Source: Albidovulum sp. (GTDB lineage: Bacteria > Pseudomonadota > Alphaproteobacteria > Rhodobacterales > Rhodobacteraceae). From it: a stretch of 64,000 nt of DNA. Below, in pieces: positions 28,047 through 37,757 of this stretch (positions are counted from its first letter, which is position 1; each line of letters starts with the position of its first letter). Both the position numbers and the translations under genes were made by a program. The stretch is taken from assembly GCA_028823855.1 (NCBI GenBank), contig JAPPFL010000027.1, positions 218,749 through 282,748 of the forward strand. Direction: 5' to 3'. A model generated the notes under the pieces. It saw only the letters and a program-made list of their open reading frames with translations. It made no database searches and was not told the DNA's origin.

Positions 28047-28889
28047 TCAATGGCAGTCCAAATCGGTCATTTCGGTTTCCGCAAGCGTAGCTTCCGCGAC
28101 GCCCGGAAACATAGTCCGCACGTCCCGGAGTGTCATGCACGCGACTTCGACGCGCTCGATTTTTCCGAGGCTCTCGCCCAGCCTAAAAAGCGCTTTCGGC
28201 GCAAATTCGCCGTTCGGCCAAGCGCTGTAGCTTTCGAGATAAGCTAAAGCGGCATCTTTCCATTGATCCATGCGAACAAGCGTTTCCCCGTGGAAGTAAT
28301 GAGCCTTGCTCGCAATTTCGCGCCCAGGGTAGCTGTCCGTAATTCGCTTGAATAATTTCGCCGCCGACTGGTAATCATTCTCCGAATACGCCAGCAGCGC
28401 GTAGTCCATGTCCGTGAGTTCTCTGGAAGAACCGATAAATCTCGAGTTGCCGGCCGAATGTCCGAGCGCATGGGGCCGGCCGAAGTTGCCTAGAGTCGTC
28501 CTCTCAGGCAGAATTGAAGTATCTCCGCCTTCCAGCGCCACAAGTTTGAATTCCAGTTCTGAAATTCGCTCAGCTCCGTCTTCGGCAACTCTTCGAATTT
28601 GGTGCTCAAGTTCCTCGAGTTTCGCAATATTCTCTCGCAATTCCGTTTCCAAAGCGTCAACGCGCCTTGGAATGGATCCCGAAACGGGGAAAATCGCAGT
28701 CGACTCGGAAGCTGCCGCGCCGAGTGCCGACTGCAATTCCCTGATCTCGTCAAAAATCAGATCCAAATCCCGACGAATTTCCGCAAGCTCGTACCACTTG
28801 TCCTGCGACCAGGCCGCCGCGGGCAGCAATGCCGGCAGTACAAGCGCAATCAATAAGTTCCTCAGCGGTAGCAGCAATGTTTCGCCCAA
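28047..28889 (-). CDS. cpoB: Tol-Pal system protein CpoB (YbgF)
   Basis: 280 aa, periplasmic. A signal peptide (LLIALVLPALLPAAAWSQ) is followed by a predicted trimerising coiled coil (about residues 33-115, LDLIFDEIRELQSALG, ETELRENIAKLEELEHQI) and a C-terminal TPR domain (DYALLAYSENDYQSAAKLFK, FHGETLVRMDQWKDAALAYL, APKALFRLGESL). CpoB couples Tol energy to peptidoglycan synthesis at division. It begins one base after the pal stop. Confidence 0.93.
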   Translation of the reverse strand: MGETLLLPLRNLLIALVLPALLPAAAWSQDKWYELAEIRRDLDLIFDEIRELQSALGAAASESTAIFPVSGSIPRRVDALETELRENIAKLEELEHQIRRVAEDGAERISELEFKLVALEGGDTSILPERTTLGNFGRPHALGHSAGNSRFIGSSRELTDMDYALLAYSENDYQSAAKLFKRITDSYPGREIASKAHYFHGETLVRMDQWKDAALAYLESYSAWPNGEFAPKALFRLGESLGKIERVEVACMTLRDVRTMFPGVAEATLAETEMTDLDCH

Positions 28890-28890
28890 G

Positions 28891-29415
28891 TTATATTACG
28901 ATTCTTTCGGTCAGTACCGTAACGGCTCGCCGGTTGGCCGACCAGCAGGCTTCGTCCGAACACAGCGACTCGGGTCGTTCCTTTCCGTAAGTCACGATCC
29001 TAATGCGGTTTCCGGCGATTCCCTTGTCAATCAAATAATCGCGGACTGAATTCGCTCGCCTTGCGCCAAGCGCTAGGTTGTATTCGCGCGTTCCCTGCTC
29101 GTCGGTATGTCCCTCGACAAGAGCATCGTAATTCGGATTCTCCAGCAGCCAGCCAGCCTGCCTGTCCAGAGTAAACGCGATTTCTTCCGTAATGGCGCTC
29201 TGGTCGACGGCAAAGTAGACCTTGTGGCCAATCTCTGCTTCGAAATACTCCTCGGTTATTTCCGAATAAAGATACTGCGTTCCTCCGTCTTCGATGCCTA
29301 CCGGCGGGGCCTCTAATTCGCTATCGTTAGCGCCTAGCCCGCCGACATCGGTTCCCGCGCATCCGGCAAGGGCCGCCGCGATTGCAAGGCACGCGCATAA
29401 GAAGGTTTTTTTCAT
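28891..29415 (-). CDS. pal: Peptidoglycan-associated lipoprotein
   Basis: 174 aa. The lipobox LAGC ends a typical lipoprotein signal peptide (MKKTFLCACLAIAAALAGC), so the mature protein is anchored in the outer membrane by a lipidated Cys. The OmpA-like peptidoglycan-binding domain follows: YDALVEGHTDEQGTREYNLA, LGARRANSVRDYLIDKGI and RIVTYGKERP. ATG 29415 is chosen over 29442 because it gives the signal peptide directly and has a GGAAG upstream. Works with TolB and TolA to constrict the outer membrane. Confidence 0.96.
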   Translation of the reverse strand: MKKTFLCACLAIAAALAGCAGTDVGGLGANDSELEAPPVGIEDGGTQYLYSEITEEYFEAEIGHKVYFAVDQSAITEEIAFTLDRQAGWLLENPNYDALVEGHTDEQGTREYNLALGARRANSVRDYLIDKGIAGNRIRIVTYGKERPESLCSDEACWSANRRAVTVLTERIVI

Positions 29416-29490
29416 TTTTCTGCTTCCTTTCCATGAAACCACATTTGCCTCGGTAACGATTTGATTTGATATCCGTTCATTCCTTCGACA

Positions 29491-30822
29491 TTATTTCAGC
29501 AAGGGGGACCAAGCGGGATCCGAAGCGAATTCAGGAGTGGGCACCCGCTTCAGGTTACGGCCGGTGACATCCACCGAGACGAGAAACGGCGCCCCGAATT
29601 CGCCTCGCGTCTCGCGGAAAAACATTAGGACTCTGCCATTTGGCGACCAAGTGGGGCCCTCGTCCAGAAATGATTCGGACAAAAGCCTTTCTTCCGAACC
29701 GTCAGTCCGCATTACGCCAATGTGGAATCGATCGCCGATCTGCTTAGTAAAGGCTATGTAGTCGCCTCTCGGCGACCAAACGGGCGTCCCGTAGCGTCCT
29801 TGTCCGAAGCTAATTCGGTCGGCGCGTCCATTTAGCGGCTGCACGTAGATCTGCTGCGAGCCGCTTCTATCCGATTCAAATACAATTGACCGCCCGTCAG
29901 GGGAATAGCTCGGGGCCGTTTCAATGGAGTTGGCAAACGTAAACTGCCTGGAGTTGCCGGTCGTTATGTCAAATTCGAATATGTCCGTGTTTGATCCCCT
30001 GGCCAAGGAAAGTACGGCTTTCCTACCGTCGGGCGAAAACCTCGGCGCAAACGACATATCGACCGTTTCGATCAACTCCCTCCTCTGCTGAGTGGCGATA
30101 TCCATGATATAGACTCTCGGCACTCCAGACTCGTAAGAAGTGTAAATGAGGCGTTGTCCGTCAGGGGAAAACCTCGGCGCGAGTACAATTGACCTCCCGC
30201 TTGTAAGATACTGAACATTCGCGCCGTCGTAATCCATGATCGCAAGGCGTTTTACGCGGTTTCCTTTCGGACCCGACTCGGACACGAAAGCAACGCGGGA
30301 ATCAAAGTACCCCTCTTCCCCGATCATGCGGGAATAGACTACATCTGCGACCTTGTGCGCCAGCCTCCGCAGATTGCCTCTGCTACCCGTGAATTTCATG
30401 CCGTCGCCGATTGGATTTTCGATGAAGACGTCGAAAAGCCGGAATTTTACCGAAATCCCCTGGTCTGGCAGCACTTCAACCGAACCCGTAATCAATGCCT
30501 CCGCATTGATCGCTTTCCAATCCGAATACTGAACCGGAGAATCGAAATTCGTAACCTTCGCGATGTGCGCCGCAGGCGGAATATTTCTGAACAGACCGGA
30601 TCCGACAAGATCGTCCACGATAATTGACGTGATCTCGTCGGCAACAGCCGCCGCATCCACCGTCTCCGCGACGAACGGAGCCGTCGCAATGGGTACGGGT
30701 TCAATGACGCCTTCCGTAATTTCAATCCTTAGTGGAGGATTGTCGCCCTGCGCTAATGCAATCGAATTCACCGTGAAAATCGCGAAAGACGCTGCGATCG
30801 CGATAGTTGCCCGAATAGTCAT
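29491..30822 (-). CDS. tolB: Tol-Pal periplasmic beta-propeller protein TolB
   Basis: 443 aa. A signal peptide ([19 protein letters not shown]) precedes the N-terminal domain, followed by a six-bladed propeller with repeated S-P-D-G motifs ([88 protein letters not shown]). Binds Pal and the TolA C-terminal domain. Unlike the tight spacing elsewhere in the cluster, it is separated from tolA by 419 bases. Confidence 0.97.
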   Translation of the reverse strand: MTIRATIAIAASFAIFTVNSIALAQGDNPPLRIEITEGVIEPVPIATAPFVAETVDAAAVADEITSIIVDDLVGSGLFRNIPPAAHIAKVTNFDSPVQYSDWKAINAEALITGSVEVLPDQGISVKFRLFDVFIENPIGDGMKFTGSRGNLRRLAHKVADVVYSRMIGEEGYFDSRVAFVSESGPKGNRVKRLAIMDYDGANVQYLTSGRSIVLAPRFSPDGQRLIYTSYESGVPRVYIMDIATQQRRELIETVDMSFAPRFSPDGRKAVLSLARGSNTDIFEFDITTGNSRQFTFANSIETAPSYSPDGRSIVFESDRSGSQQIYVQPLNGRADRISFGQGRYGTPVWSPRGDYIAFTKQIGDRFHIGVMRTDGSEERLLSESFLDEGPTWSPNGRVLMFFRETRGEFGAPFLVSVDVTGRNLKRVPTPEFASDPAWSPLLK

Positions 30823-31241
30823 GTCGTTCCTGTCTGATCTTACCGTAATGCCAAATGCGAAACGCCGATCTGAGAGCTCTCACCTCTGAGTGACCAAAGT
30901 CGAAACCAGTTTGTCCGCCTTTTCTTCGTGCTGCCCCAGCGCCCTCAAACATCGCTATCGCAGTTTCGAAACCGAGCGGTTTTTGCGTTATAAGCATTTC
31001 ACAGAAAATCGGCAGAATTTCAACCATCTACGCAAGAAATTTTGAGTCGGGTCGCGGACAACGTCATGCTGCCGGCTCGCGCTCGAAATCGCGGGACTCA
31101 ATTGAGCTACCGGATTTGCGTGCGCGTAAGGATATATTTGAAAAGGCGGCCTAGTCGCGCCCGACGCTAAACTCTTGCTATTTTATCCCGCGGGCCTTGG
31201 GCGGGTCTAAATCATGTTGCTGCCCCGGGGCGGCAGAGCGA
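30823..31241 (-). other. 419-base gap between tolA and tolB
   Basis: No gene recognised. Just after the tolA stop there is a GC-rich hairpin (CTGCC/GGCAG around a GCCCCGG loop, about 31220-31237) without a T-run. Downstream there are AT-rich bases that could hold a separate tolB promoter. A small open frame (30722-31027) is judged spurious. Confidence 0.45.
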
Positions 31242-32381
31242 TCATTTAAGCCGCATTCTCTCCGGGTTGAATGTAAGTTCGATTTGCCTCCACTGCTCGT
31301 ATTTTTCCGGCGGAAATTCATACCCGTTTCTCAAGCACTGCGTTACGGCTCGAATTGCCACTTCATAAGCCTGATTCTGCGCGGAAATAGTGCTGCGGCT
31401 GGCTTCCACTCGCCTCGTTCCGCCTTTTATGGGCTTGCCCTCCCGGTCAAACTGGATGCTTATGGTAACGACGACTCGGGAAGCTTCCGAAGAAAGCGCA
31501 CCGACATTCCAGCAAGGCTGGATTTCGCGATTCAAGCCTTCAATATCGGAAACGGTCAATCGCTCGTCGGAGTCTCGCTCGGGACCACGGGACGCTACCG
31601 AACTATCGCGCGATTCCTTGTCCTGGAGTATCGCCGACATAATTTTTTGACTGTCGGTCTCCTGTTGCGAAGTTTCGGTATCGGGCGCCTCCGATAATTC
31701 AGTTTCCTGCTGCGAAGGATCAATTCTGGTGGGCCGCAACATCGGAACAACAGAAAAAATTTCCGTTGGAGATCGCTCAGCCTCGGTAACTATACGCGTT
31801 GAAGCTTCCTTTTTTGCCGTCGCTTCCTGTTCTTCCGCAGGACGCTCGGCTTCCTCAACCTCGACGGGTGCGATCTCTTCCTGAGCACTGTCCGCAATTT
31901 TCACTTCAGGCTCCGGCCGCGGCGCAGGAGCGGTATCCACGCGTTCCGACTGAGGCGGAGCGACTTCGAAGATCGGCGGCGGCTCCGGCATATCCACGAC
32001 CGATGACGCCAAATCTTCAATCTCGGGCGGCGCAAATTCCAAAATTCCCGGAATCGGCGAGTCGGGGCTTGCGATCGCCGGATTCTCGTCCGGAACCAGC
32101 ATTGGTTCATCCGGAAGCTGCGGCGGCTCTATCGAAGGCATCTCAATCGTCGGATCATCGAGATGCACGCTTTCGTCGAAGATACTCGGCGCATCCATGA
32201 ATCCGGGCTGGACCACGTTTTCGGGCGAACCGAGCGAAGTCAACTCTTCCTCGGAAAGCAGCGTGACTTCGGAGACTTTCAGCGTCATTTCGGGTGGCTC
32301 GGACGAAAAAAGCCCGCCCAGCATCGCCCAAGCTAGCAGTCCCCCGTGAATAGCCGCGGAAATTGCTGCACCCTGGCGCAA
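31242..32381 (-). CDS. tolA: Tol-Pal inner-membrane-anchored energy transducer TolA
   Basis: 379 aa. One N-terminal membrane helix (AAISAAIHGGLLAWAMLGGLF), then a long Pro/Glu-rich periplasmic region (about residues 35-270), and a C-terminal domain of the TolA type with CWNVGALSSEASRVVVTISI and CLRNGYEFPPEKYEQWRQIE. The middle is rich in Glu and Pro rather than the Ala/Lys helix of enterics, as usual in alphaproteobacteria. Follows tolR by 10 bases. Confidence 0.9.
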   Translation of the reverse strand: MRQGAAISAAIHGGLLAWAMLGGLFSSEPPEMTLKVSEVTLLSEEELTSLGSPENVVQPGFMDAPSIFDESVHLDDPTIEMPSIEPPQLPDEPMLVPDENPAIASPDSPIPGILEFAPPEIEDLASSVVDMPEPPPIFEVAPPQSERVDTAPAPRPEPEVKIADSAQEEIAPVEVEEAERPAEEQEATAKKEASTRIVTEAERSPTEIFSVVPMLRPTRIDPSQQETELSEAPDTETSQQETDSQKIMSAILQDKESRDSSVASRGPERDSDERLTVSDIEGLNREIQPCWNVGALSSEASRVVVTISIQFDREGKPIKGGTRRVEASRSTISAQNQAYEVAIRAVTQCLRNGYEFPPEKYEQWRQIELTFNPERMRLK

Positions 32382-32391
32382 GGTGAAACTC

Positions 32392-32862
32392 CTAGTTCGC
32401 TATGCTGTCGAGATCCGGACCGCCGCCGTCGGTCACAAGTCCTATGTCCCTGAACCCGTCCTTGTTGAGCGCACCCATTACCTGCATCACAAACTCGTAC
32501 TTTGCCTCGCGGTCGCCTCTTAGATAGATTCTCGGCGATGCCCGCTCCGCCATAATGGAGCGCAGCCTCGATCCCAATTCTTCCAATGGAACTTCCGTCG
32601 TTTGTATCGCCACGCGGCCGTCCGCGAACACCGTCAGCGTCAGCGGTTCTTCGCTTTCCGACGCCAACGGGGTTGCTGCGGTCTTGGGCAATTCGATTGG
32701 GACGCCCACGGTTAGCAGCGGAGCCGCGACAATAAAAATTACGAGTAGGACGAGAACGACGTCTACGAATGGGGTTACGTTGATTTCGCTCATCGGTCGA
32801 CGCGGCGCGCCGTAAGTCCGACGGCGTTCGCCGGTACCGCCGTTTGTTAGCCGAATACCCAT
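32392..32862 (-). CDS. tolR: Tol-Pal proton-channel subunit TolR (ExbD family)
   Basis: 156 aa. PMSEINVTPFVDVVLVLLVIF is the family membrane helix with the functionally essential Asp in FVDVVL. A periplasmic domain follows (VPIELPKTAATPLASESEEP, IYLRGDREAKYEFVMQVMGA). Three bases separate it from tolQ. Confidence 0.95.
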   Translation of the reverse strand: MGIRLTNGGTGERRRTYGAPRRPMSEINVTPFVDVVLVLLVIFIVAAPLLTVGVPIELPKTAATPLASESEEPLTLTVFADGRVAIQTTEVPLEELGSRLRSIMAERASPRIYLRGDREAKYEFVMQVMGALNKDGFRDIGLVTDGGGPDLDSIAN

Positions 32863-32865
32863 CGC

Positions 32866-33561
32866 CTAAGCTTCCAGCTGGCGCGAAAGTATGGTCGAAA
32901 ACTCGTCGGCGAAGGTTTCAAAATTCGCCGTGAGCGCATTCGCGTCAGCGGACAGCTTGTTGTAGAAAATCACCGCCGGAATCGCCGCCAGCAGCCCCAG
33001 CGCGGTAGCGGCTAGCGCTTCGCCAATGCCGGGCGCAACGACCGCAAGGTTTGTGTTTTCTTGCAGGCCAATATCCCGGAACACAGTCATTATGCCCCAA
33101 ACGGTACCGAAAAGCCCTACAAAAGGCGCAGTTGCGCCAACCGTCGCTAGAAAATCCAACCCTTGGTTCAATCGCTCCGTTTCGCGATTAACCGCCACTA
33201 TCATGGACCGTTCAATTCGCGAACGGGCTCCCGTGATCAGAACGCCGTCTGAACGATGTGATCGGCGCCATTCGTCCATGGCGGCGCAAAATATTGTCTC
33301 CGATGCGCCTCGCGGCGATTCTACAATGCTCGAATGCAGTTCATCGAGAGGCTCGCCGGACCAGAAGGCGGTATCGAACCGCTCCGTATCCCGCCTTACT
33401 CGCCGGAAATTTATGAATTTCTGAATAATGATGGCCCATGTCCAAAAGGACGCGACCAAAAGCAGAATCATTACCGCCTTAACTGTCCAACCGGCGCGCC
33501 AAAACAGATCCAATAGCGAAAAGTCGACGACCGCGGTGGCCGCTAGGGATTCGATTTCCAT
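32866..33561 (-). CDS. tolQ: Tol-Pal proton-channel subunit TolQ (ExbB family)
   Basis: 231 aa with three membrane helices: TVKAVMILLLVASFWTWAII, then the conserved block LDFLATVGATAPFVGLFGTV and WGIMTVF, then IGEALAATALGLLAAIPAVI. With TolR it converts proton flow to motion of TolA. ATG 33561 gives the normal TolQ start (MEIESLAATAVVDFS); the open frame to 33651 adds a charged extension not found in the family. Confidence 0.95.
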   Translation of the reverse strand: MEIESLAATAVVDFSLLDLFWRAGWTVKAVMILLLVASFWTWAIIIQKFINFRRVRRDTERFDTAFWSGEPLDELHSSIVESPRGASETIFCAAMDEWRRSHRSDGVLITGARSRIERSMIVAVNRETERLNQGLDFLATVGATAPFVGLFGTVWGIMTVFRDIGLQENTNLAVVAPGIGEALAATALGLLAAIPAVIFYNKLSADANALTANFETFADEFSTILSRQLEA

Positions 33562-33749
33562 ATTGCTGCTCTTTTCTTCATGCTTGCCGCTTCCCTGATC
33601 ATTTTTTTTTCGCGCAGAATAGACCAACGTAGGCATGCTTCGCAAATTCAATTTATTTGCCTCGCTCGATGCCCCGAATCGCAGCTTGCGCTAGGCTGAG
33701 CGAGTAATGGTGAAGCGAGCTATCTGAAATTGAGACCGACGGGCGAAAG

Positions 33750-34790
33750 TCAATATTCTTCGATTCCGTCGAACAAACTTGGCTGGCGGTCTGCCGGGCT
33801 TTGCTGAAGCCCCAAATAGGACCACGCGCCTTGCGAAAGCACTCGTCCGCGCGGTGTTCTTTGCAGCAAGCCCTTTTGAAGAAGGAAGGGCTCGATCACT
33901 TCTTCAACAGCATCTCTAGACTCGGACAGCGCAGCGGATATCGTATCCAGTCCGACCGGTCCACCAGCATGCTTGCTCGCTATCATTTGGAGATAGCGCC
34001 GGTCGTTGGAGTCCAGGCCAAGCCCGTCGACTCCGAGACGGGCCAGCGCGCTCTTGGCGATTTCAACATTTATGCGTCCTGAGCTTTCGACAACCGCAAA
34101 ATCCGCTACTCTTCGCAACAACCTATTTGCAATTCGCGGCGTGCCTCGGGATCTTCTCGCGATTTCGTTCGTTCCTCCCGAGTCAATGTCGATGTCTAGC
34201 AGGCGCGCGCCACGAGAAACGATTTCCTTGAGTTGTTCGGTGGAATAGAAATCAAGTCGGGAAGGAATTCCGAATCTATCGCGCAGCGGCGTGGTTAGAA
34301 CACCTAGGCGAGTCGTAGCTCCGATAAGGGTGAATGGCTTTAGTTCGATGCGCACCGTTCGCGCCGCCGGCCCGGACCCGATGACAAGATCCATCGCGTA
34401 GTCTTCCAGCGCAGGATAGAGGATTTCTTCTACAATTGGATTCAATCGGTGAATTTCGTCGATGAACAGGACATCCCTATCGCCCAAATTCGTAAGTATC
34501 GCCGCGAGGTCGCCCGGTTTGGCAAGGACTGGTCCGGACGTCTGCCGAAAGCTTACGCCCAGTTCGCGAGATACGATTTGCGCGAGCGTAGTTTTCCCAA
34601 GACCCGGAGGACCGTAAAATAGAGTGTGGTCCATGGCCACCGAGCGCCTGCGCGCACTTTCTATGAATATGCTCAGGTTCGCCCTCAGATTATCCTGGCC
34701 GATGAATTCATCCAAGGAAACCGGGCGAAGCGCGCGGTCGGCGTCGGTCGACTGCTGGGTCGATTGAAGTACGGAACTATCCTTGGTCAC
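33750..34790 (-). CDS. ruvB: Holliday junction branch-migration helicase RuvB
   Basis: 346 aa. [19 protein letters not shown] opens the AAA+ domain; Walker [10 protein letters not shown], Walker [14 protein letters not shown], sensor 1 [20 protein letters not shown], and the C-terminal winged helix [18 protein letters not shown] complete it. Three bases follow ruvA. There is no ybgC thioesterase gene between ruvB and tolQ, although many alphaproteobacteria have one there. Confidence 0.97.
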   Translation of the reverse strand: MTKDSSVLQSTQQSTDADRALRPVSLDEFIGQDNLRANLSIFIESARRRSVAMDHTLFYGPPGLGKTTLAQIVSRELGVSFRQTSGPVLAKPGDLAAILTNLGDRDVLFIDEIHRLNPIVEEILYPALEDYAMDLVIGSGPAARTVRIELKPFTLIGATTRLGVLTTPLRDRFGIPSRLDFYSTEQLKEIVSRGARLLDIDIDSGGTNEIARRSRGTPRIANRLLRRVADFAVVESSGRINVEIAKSALARLGVDGLGLDSNDRRYLQMIASKHAGGPVGLDTISAALSESRDAVEEVIEPFLLQKGLLQRTPRGRVLSQGAWSYLGLQQSPADRQPSLFDGIEEY

Positions 34791-34793
34791 GAA

Positions 34794-35459
34794 TTAGCCG
34801 GATGGCGCCATTCGCCGCAGGGATTCGCGAATGACGGTTTCGGTTTGCGCATCGGGGTATTCTACGAGCGTTTCAGCAATGAATTTCAGCGCTTCGCTCT
34901 GCCCGTATCCCAGATTGACCAGCGCAGACAGCGCCTCGGACCTCGCGCTCGTTTGACCCGGGTTCAGGCGCGCTGCACTCATTCCGGGGACCTCCTCGAC
35001 ATCGGTCGAGTCTTCAAAGGGCGAATCCGAGCCGCCGTCCATGGACAACGCGAGAATTTCCCCAATTTTATCCGCGAGTTCATTTACAATTCGCTGAGCG
35101 ATTCTTGGGCCCACCCCATGCGCCGCCCTTACGGCGCCCCAGTCGCCTAGGGAAATTGCGTGAAGCGTTCCTTCCATGCCTAAAGTTCCGAGGATCGACA
35201 GCGAAGCCTTCGCTCCAACTCCTTGCACCGATATCAGCAAGCGATGCAGTTCCCGCTCGGAAACGGTTAGGAATCCAAATAGCTGGAGAAGATCTTCCCG
35301 GACGAGGAGATCGGTGTAAAGCGATAGTTTCACGCCTTCCCCCGGAATTTCCGCGAGCGTCCGTTCCGAGCAATAAATCTGATAGCCAACGCCGCCCGTG
35401 TCGACCAATACATGGTCGGAAGCGCGATAAACCACCAATCCTGCGATCCTGCCTATCAC
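34794..35459 (-). CDS. ruvA: Holliday junction DNA-binding protein RuvA
   Basis: 221 aa. Domain I begins MIGRIAGLVVYRASDHVLVD; the helix-hairpin-helix region includes LISVQGVGAKASLSILGTLG and AHGVGPRIAQRIVNELADKI; domain III (ALSALVNLGYGQSEALKFIA) contacts RuvB. Three bases separate it from ruvC and from ruvB. Confidence 0.97.
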   Translation of the reverse strand: MIGRIAGLVVYRASDHVLVDTGGVGYQIYCSERTLAEIPGEGVKLSLYTDLLVREDLLQLFGFLTVSERELHRLLISVQGVGAKASLSILGTLGMEGTLHAISLGDWGAVRAAHGVGPRIAQRIVNELADKIGEILALSMDGGSDSPFEDSTDVEEVPGMSAARLNPGQTSARSEALSALVNLGYGQSEALKFIAETLVEYPDAQTETVIRESLRRMAPSG

Positions 35460-35462
35460 TTT

Positions 35463-35969
35463 TTACGCCACTGCGCGAGCAATGGCCTCGTCCAGGGAAA
35501 CGGAGTATTGCAATTGAAGAACGTGGGCTAGCGCGATCGCAAGCGCGTCGGCGGAATCGGAGCCGGCGATTTCGGCTCTTGGAAAATGCATTTTAATAAC
35601 CTGCTCAATCTGGTGCTTTTCCGCATGGCCGCTGCCAACGACAGATTTCTTGACATGATTCGGCGCGTATTCGGCGACAGGCAGTCCCGCAATCGACGGA
35701 ACGATCAAAGCTACGGCTCGGGCTTGGCCCAGCTTCAATGCGCTTGCGCTGTCCTTATTTACAAAAGTGTTTTCCACGGCCGCGAATTCAGGCCGGAACT
35801 CGTTTACGACGGTCGTTAGACGCCGAAACAGGCTTACCAGTCTTTCAGCAAGGCTGTCTCCTTGCGACGAGAATTGACCATTTCCCAAGTGCGACAACGT
35901 CCCACTACTGGATTCGATAACTCCCCAACCCGTACTGCGCAATCCAGGATCGATTCCAATTACCCGCAT
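35463..35969 (-). CDS. ruvC: Holliday junction resolvase RuvC
   Basis: 168 aa. RNase-H fold with the acidic catalytic residues in [25 protein letters not shown], and the C-terminal [13 protein letters not shown]. It cuts Holliday junctions processed by RuvAB. First gene of ruvC-ruvA-ruvB. Confidence 0.97.
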   Translation of the reverse strand: MRVIGIDPGLRSTGWGVIESSSGTLSHLGNGQFSSQGDSLAERLVSLFRRLTTVVNEFRPEFAAVENTFVNKDSASALKLGQARAVALIVPSIAGLPVAEYAPNHVKKSVVGSGHAEKHQIEQVIKMHFPRAEIAGSDSADALAIALAHVLQLQYSVSLDEAIARAVA

Positions 35970-36266
35970 TTAGATTTTGCCCCTGCCCAGTAGCAATGCC
36001 TAGCACGAAACATGAACATTCGGCAAGCGGCGAATTCATTCTGCGATTCTGTCGAGGAACCCTCGCGGCATGCTCGGCTATCGCCGTCGCCGACAGCCTT
36101 AAGCCAAGCCAGCCTTTGAACCGAACTCGACGCGAATTCAGCATTCCCCGGCATACCGAAATCGCAACGCGGGAATGCAATTTGAGCATTTGTCAAACTC
36201 AACCTTCATTCCTATCTCCTGCTTAGCGAAATTGACAACCACCACGATCAAGAAAGGAACGACGAA

Positions 36267-36485
36267 ATGGCTGCCATCGATTTCCACACACCGGCTTCGA
36301 TTTTTTCAAATCTCGGTCATCGCGTGATGCATTTGCCGGCGCAACTCGCTCAATCCCTTCGTGACAGGAACCGCACCCGCCACACTCGGCGCGAACTGCT
36401 GAGACTTTCCGATCGCGAATTGAGCGATATTGGCTTGACGCGCGAATTGGTTTCCAAAATGAACGCCGGAACGAAAGATTTCTGA
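36267..36485 (+). CDS. DUF1127 small protein
   Basis: 72 aa. The C-terminal DUF1127 motif is clear: RRELLRLSDRELSDIGLTRE. Such small basic proteins are common in alphaproteobacteria; some affect RNA turnover and phosphate or stress physiology, but most are uncharacterised. A ribosome-like GAAAGGA precedes ATG 36267. A strong terminator follows at 36520-36555, so it is a monocistronic unit. Confidence 0.88.
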   Translation: MAAIDFHTPASIFSNLGHRVMHLPAQLAQSLRDRNRTRHTRRELLRLSDRELSDIGLTRELVSKMNAGTKDF

Positions 36486-36519
36486 TTCTTTCCGAGATTC
36501 TCCTCTTCCTCCTCGAACT

Positions 36520-36555
36520 GGGTCGCCCTTCCGCAGATCGGCGACCCGCTTTTTT
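36520..36555 (+). terminator. Rho-independent terminator after the DUF1127 gene
   Basis: GGGTCGCC (36520-36527) pairs perfectly with GGCGACCC (36540-36547), and a T-run lies at 36550-36555. It is 35 bases after the DUF1127 stop, in the right orientation. Confidence 0.85.
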
Positions 36556-36709
36556 CGCCGCTATCCAGCGAAGCCAGCGAACAGCCTGGAGGTCGAAGAT
36601 AGCGCAACCGGTACGACGGCAAACGCAAATCCATTCGCGGAACGCGAATGGCAGAAGCGCGAATTACAGAATTCAATCGGACAAGCGATTGAATGTCTCT
36701 GCAAAAAAG

Positions 36710-37657
36710 CTAACGAAAGCTGCTAAAGAATCCTTCGCCATTCGATCGAAGTAGCGAATCCGCCAGTTCTTGCCCCAACAGCGCGGCGTCATCTCGCGAC
36801 CCGGCTATGCAGCCTGCGGTCCAGTCGGCTCCGTCGGGTCTTAGCACTTCGCCTCTCAGCAGGAGCCCTTCGTTCGTTAAGGCAGCGTAGGCACCGATCG
36901 GCATTTCGCAGTATCCGTCCAGCAGTGCCAAAAAAGTGCGCTCGGCGACGGATGCGATACTCGCCTCTTCATCGTTGATAGTCTCCAGCATGGCCGCCGC
37001 TCGCAAGTCAACTGACCGCCTTTCGACGCAAATTATGCCTTGAGCCGCTGCCGGAAGCATTTCGTCCAGCGAAACGGCATGCGCAAATTCGGGCTTGTTC
37101 TCCGCACGCGCCAATCCTGCCATCGCAAGCAGTGTAGCCTGCACCAAGCCGTTATTAAGCTTGGCAAGCCGAGTCTCCAAATTTCCGCGAATATCTTCTA
37201 CGCGCACGCGGGGGTTGGCACGCAGCACCTGCGCTTTTCTTCGAACGCTGGAAGTTCCAACAATAGTGCCGTCGGGCAAATCTACAACTCTTTTCGAGCA
37301 TACAGTGACCAATGCGTCTCGAGGGTCGTCTCGCGGCAATGTGCAATCGATAACAAGGCCGGCGGGTTGTTCAACCGGCATGTCTTTCATGGAATGGACG
37401 GCGATATCGACTCGGCCCGCCAGCAAGCATTCTTCAATCTCCCGGCAAAATAGCCCTTTACCTCCTACTTCTCTCAAGGGTTTTCCGAGAATTTTGTCGC
37501 CTGTCGTCCTGATCGGGAGTATTTCAAATGCAGAATTTTCCACATCGAGTTCCCGGCCAAGCTTGTCGCGAACCATTTGAGCTTGCACGAGAGCCAACCT
37601 GGATCCGCGCGTGCCTATTCGCATGGGATTTGAGGGCGTAGGCATTTCAACGGGCAT
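36710..37657 (-). CDS. hemC: Porphobilinogen deaminase (hydroxymethylbilane synthase)
   Basis: 315 aa. Polymerises four porphobilinogen units to hydroxymethylbilane. Landmarks: IGTRGSRLALVQAQMV, GGKGLFCREIEECLL, VHSMKDMP, PRDDPRDALV, GTSSVRRKAQ, and the dipyrromethane-cofactor Cys in LDGYCEMPIGAYA. The ATG at 37657 has AGGAG at good spacing; an ATG at 37645 is also possible, and the frame is open to 37693. Divergent from hemE with 100 bases between the starts. Confidence 0.95.
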   Translation of the reverse strand: MPVEMPTPSNPMRIGTRGSRLALVQAQMVRDKLGRELDVENSAFEILPIRTTGDKILGKPLREVGGKGLFCREIEECLLAGRVDIAVHSMKDMPVEQPAGLVIDCTLPRDDPRDALVTVCSKRVVDLPDGTIVGTSSVRRKAQVLRANPRVRVEDIRGNLETRLAKLNNGLVQATLLAMAGLARAENKPEFAHAVSLDEMLPAAAQGIICVERRSVDLRAAAMLETINDEEASIASVAERTFLALLDGYCEMPIGAYAALTNEGLLLRGEVLRPDGADWTAGCIAGSRDDAALLGQELADSLLRSNGEGFFSSFR

Positions 37658-37757
37658 TCCAAATCTCCTAAAACCGCTCGCGGCACGTGGCAACGCGTTA
37701 ACATTGAACCCGATTTGCGCAAGTGCGAATTAAATTTCTTTCTGCTAAGTGAATTGA

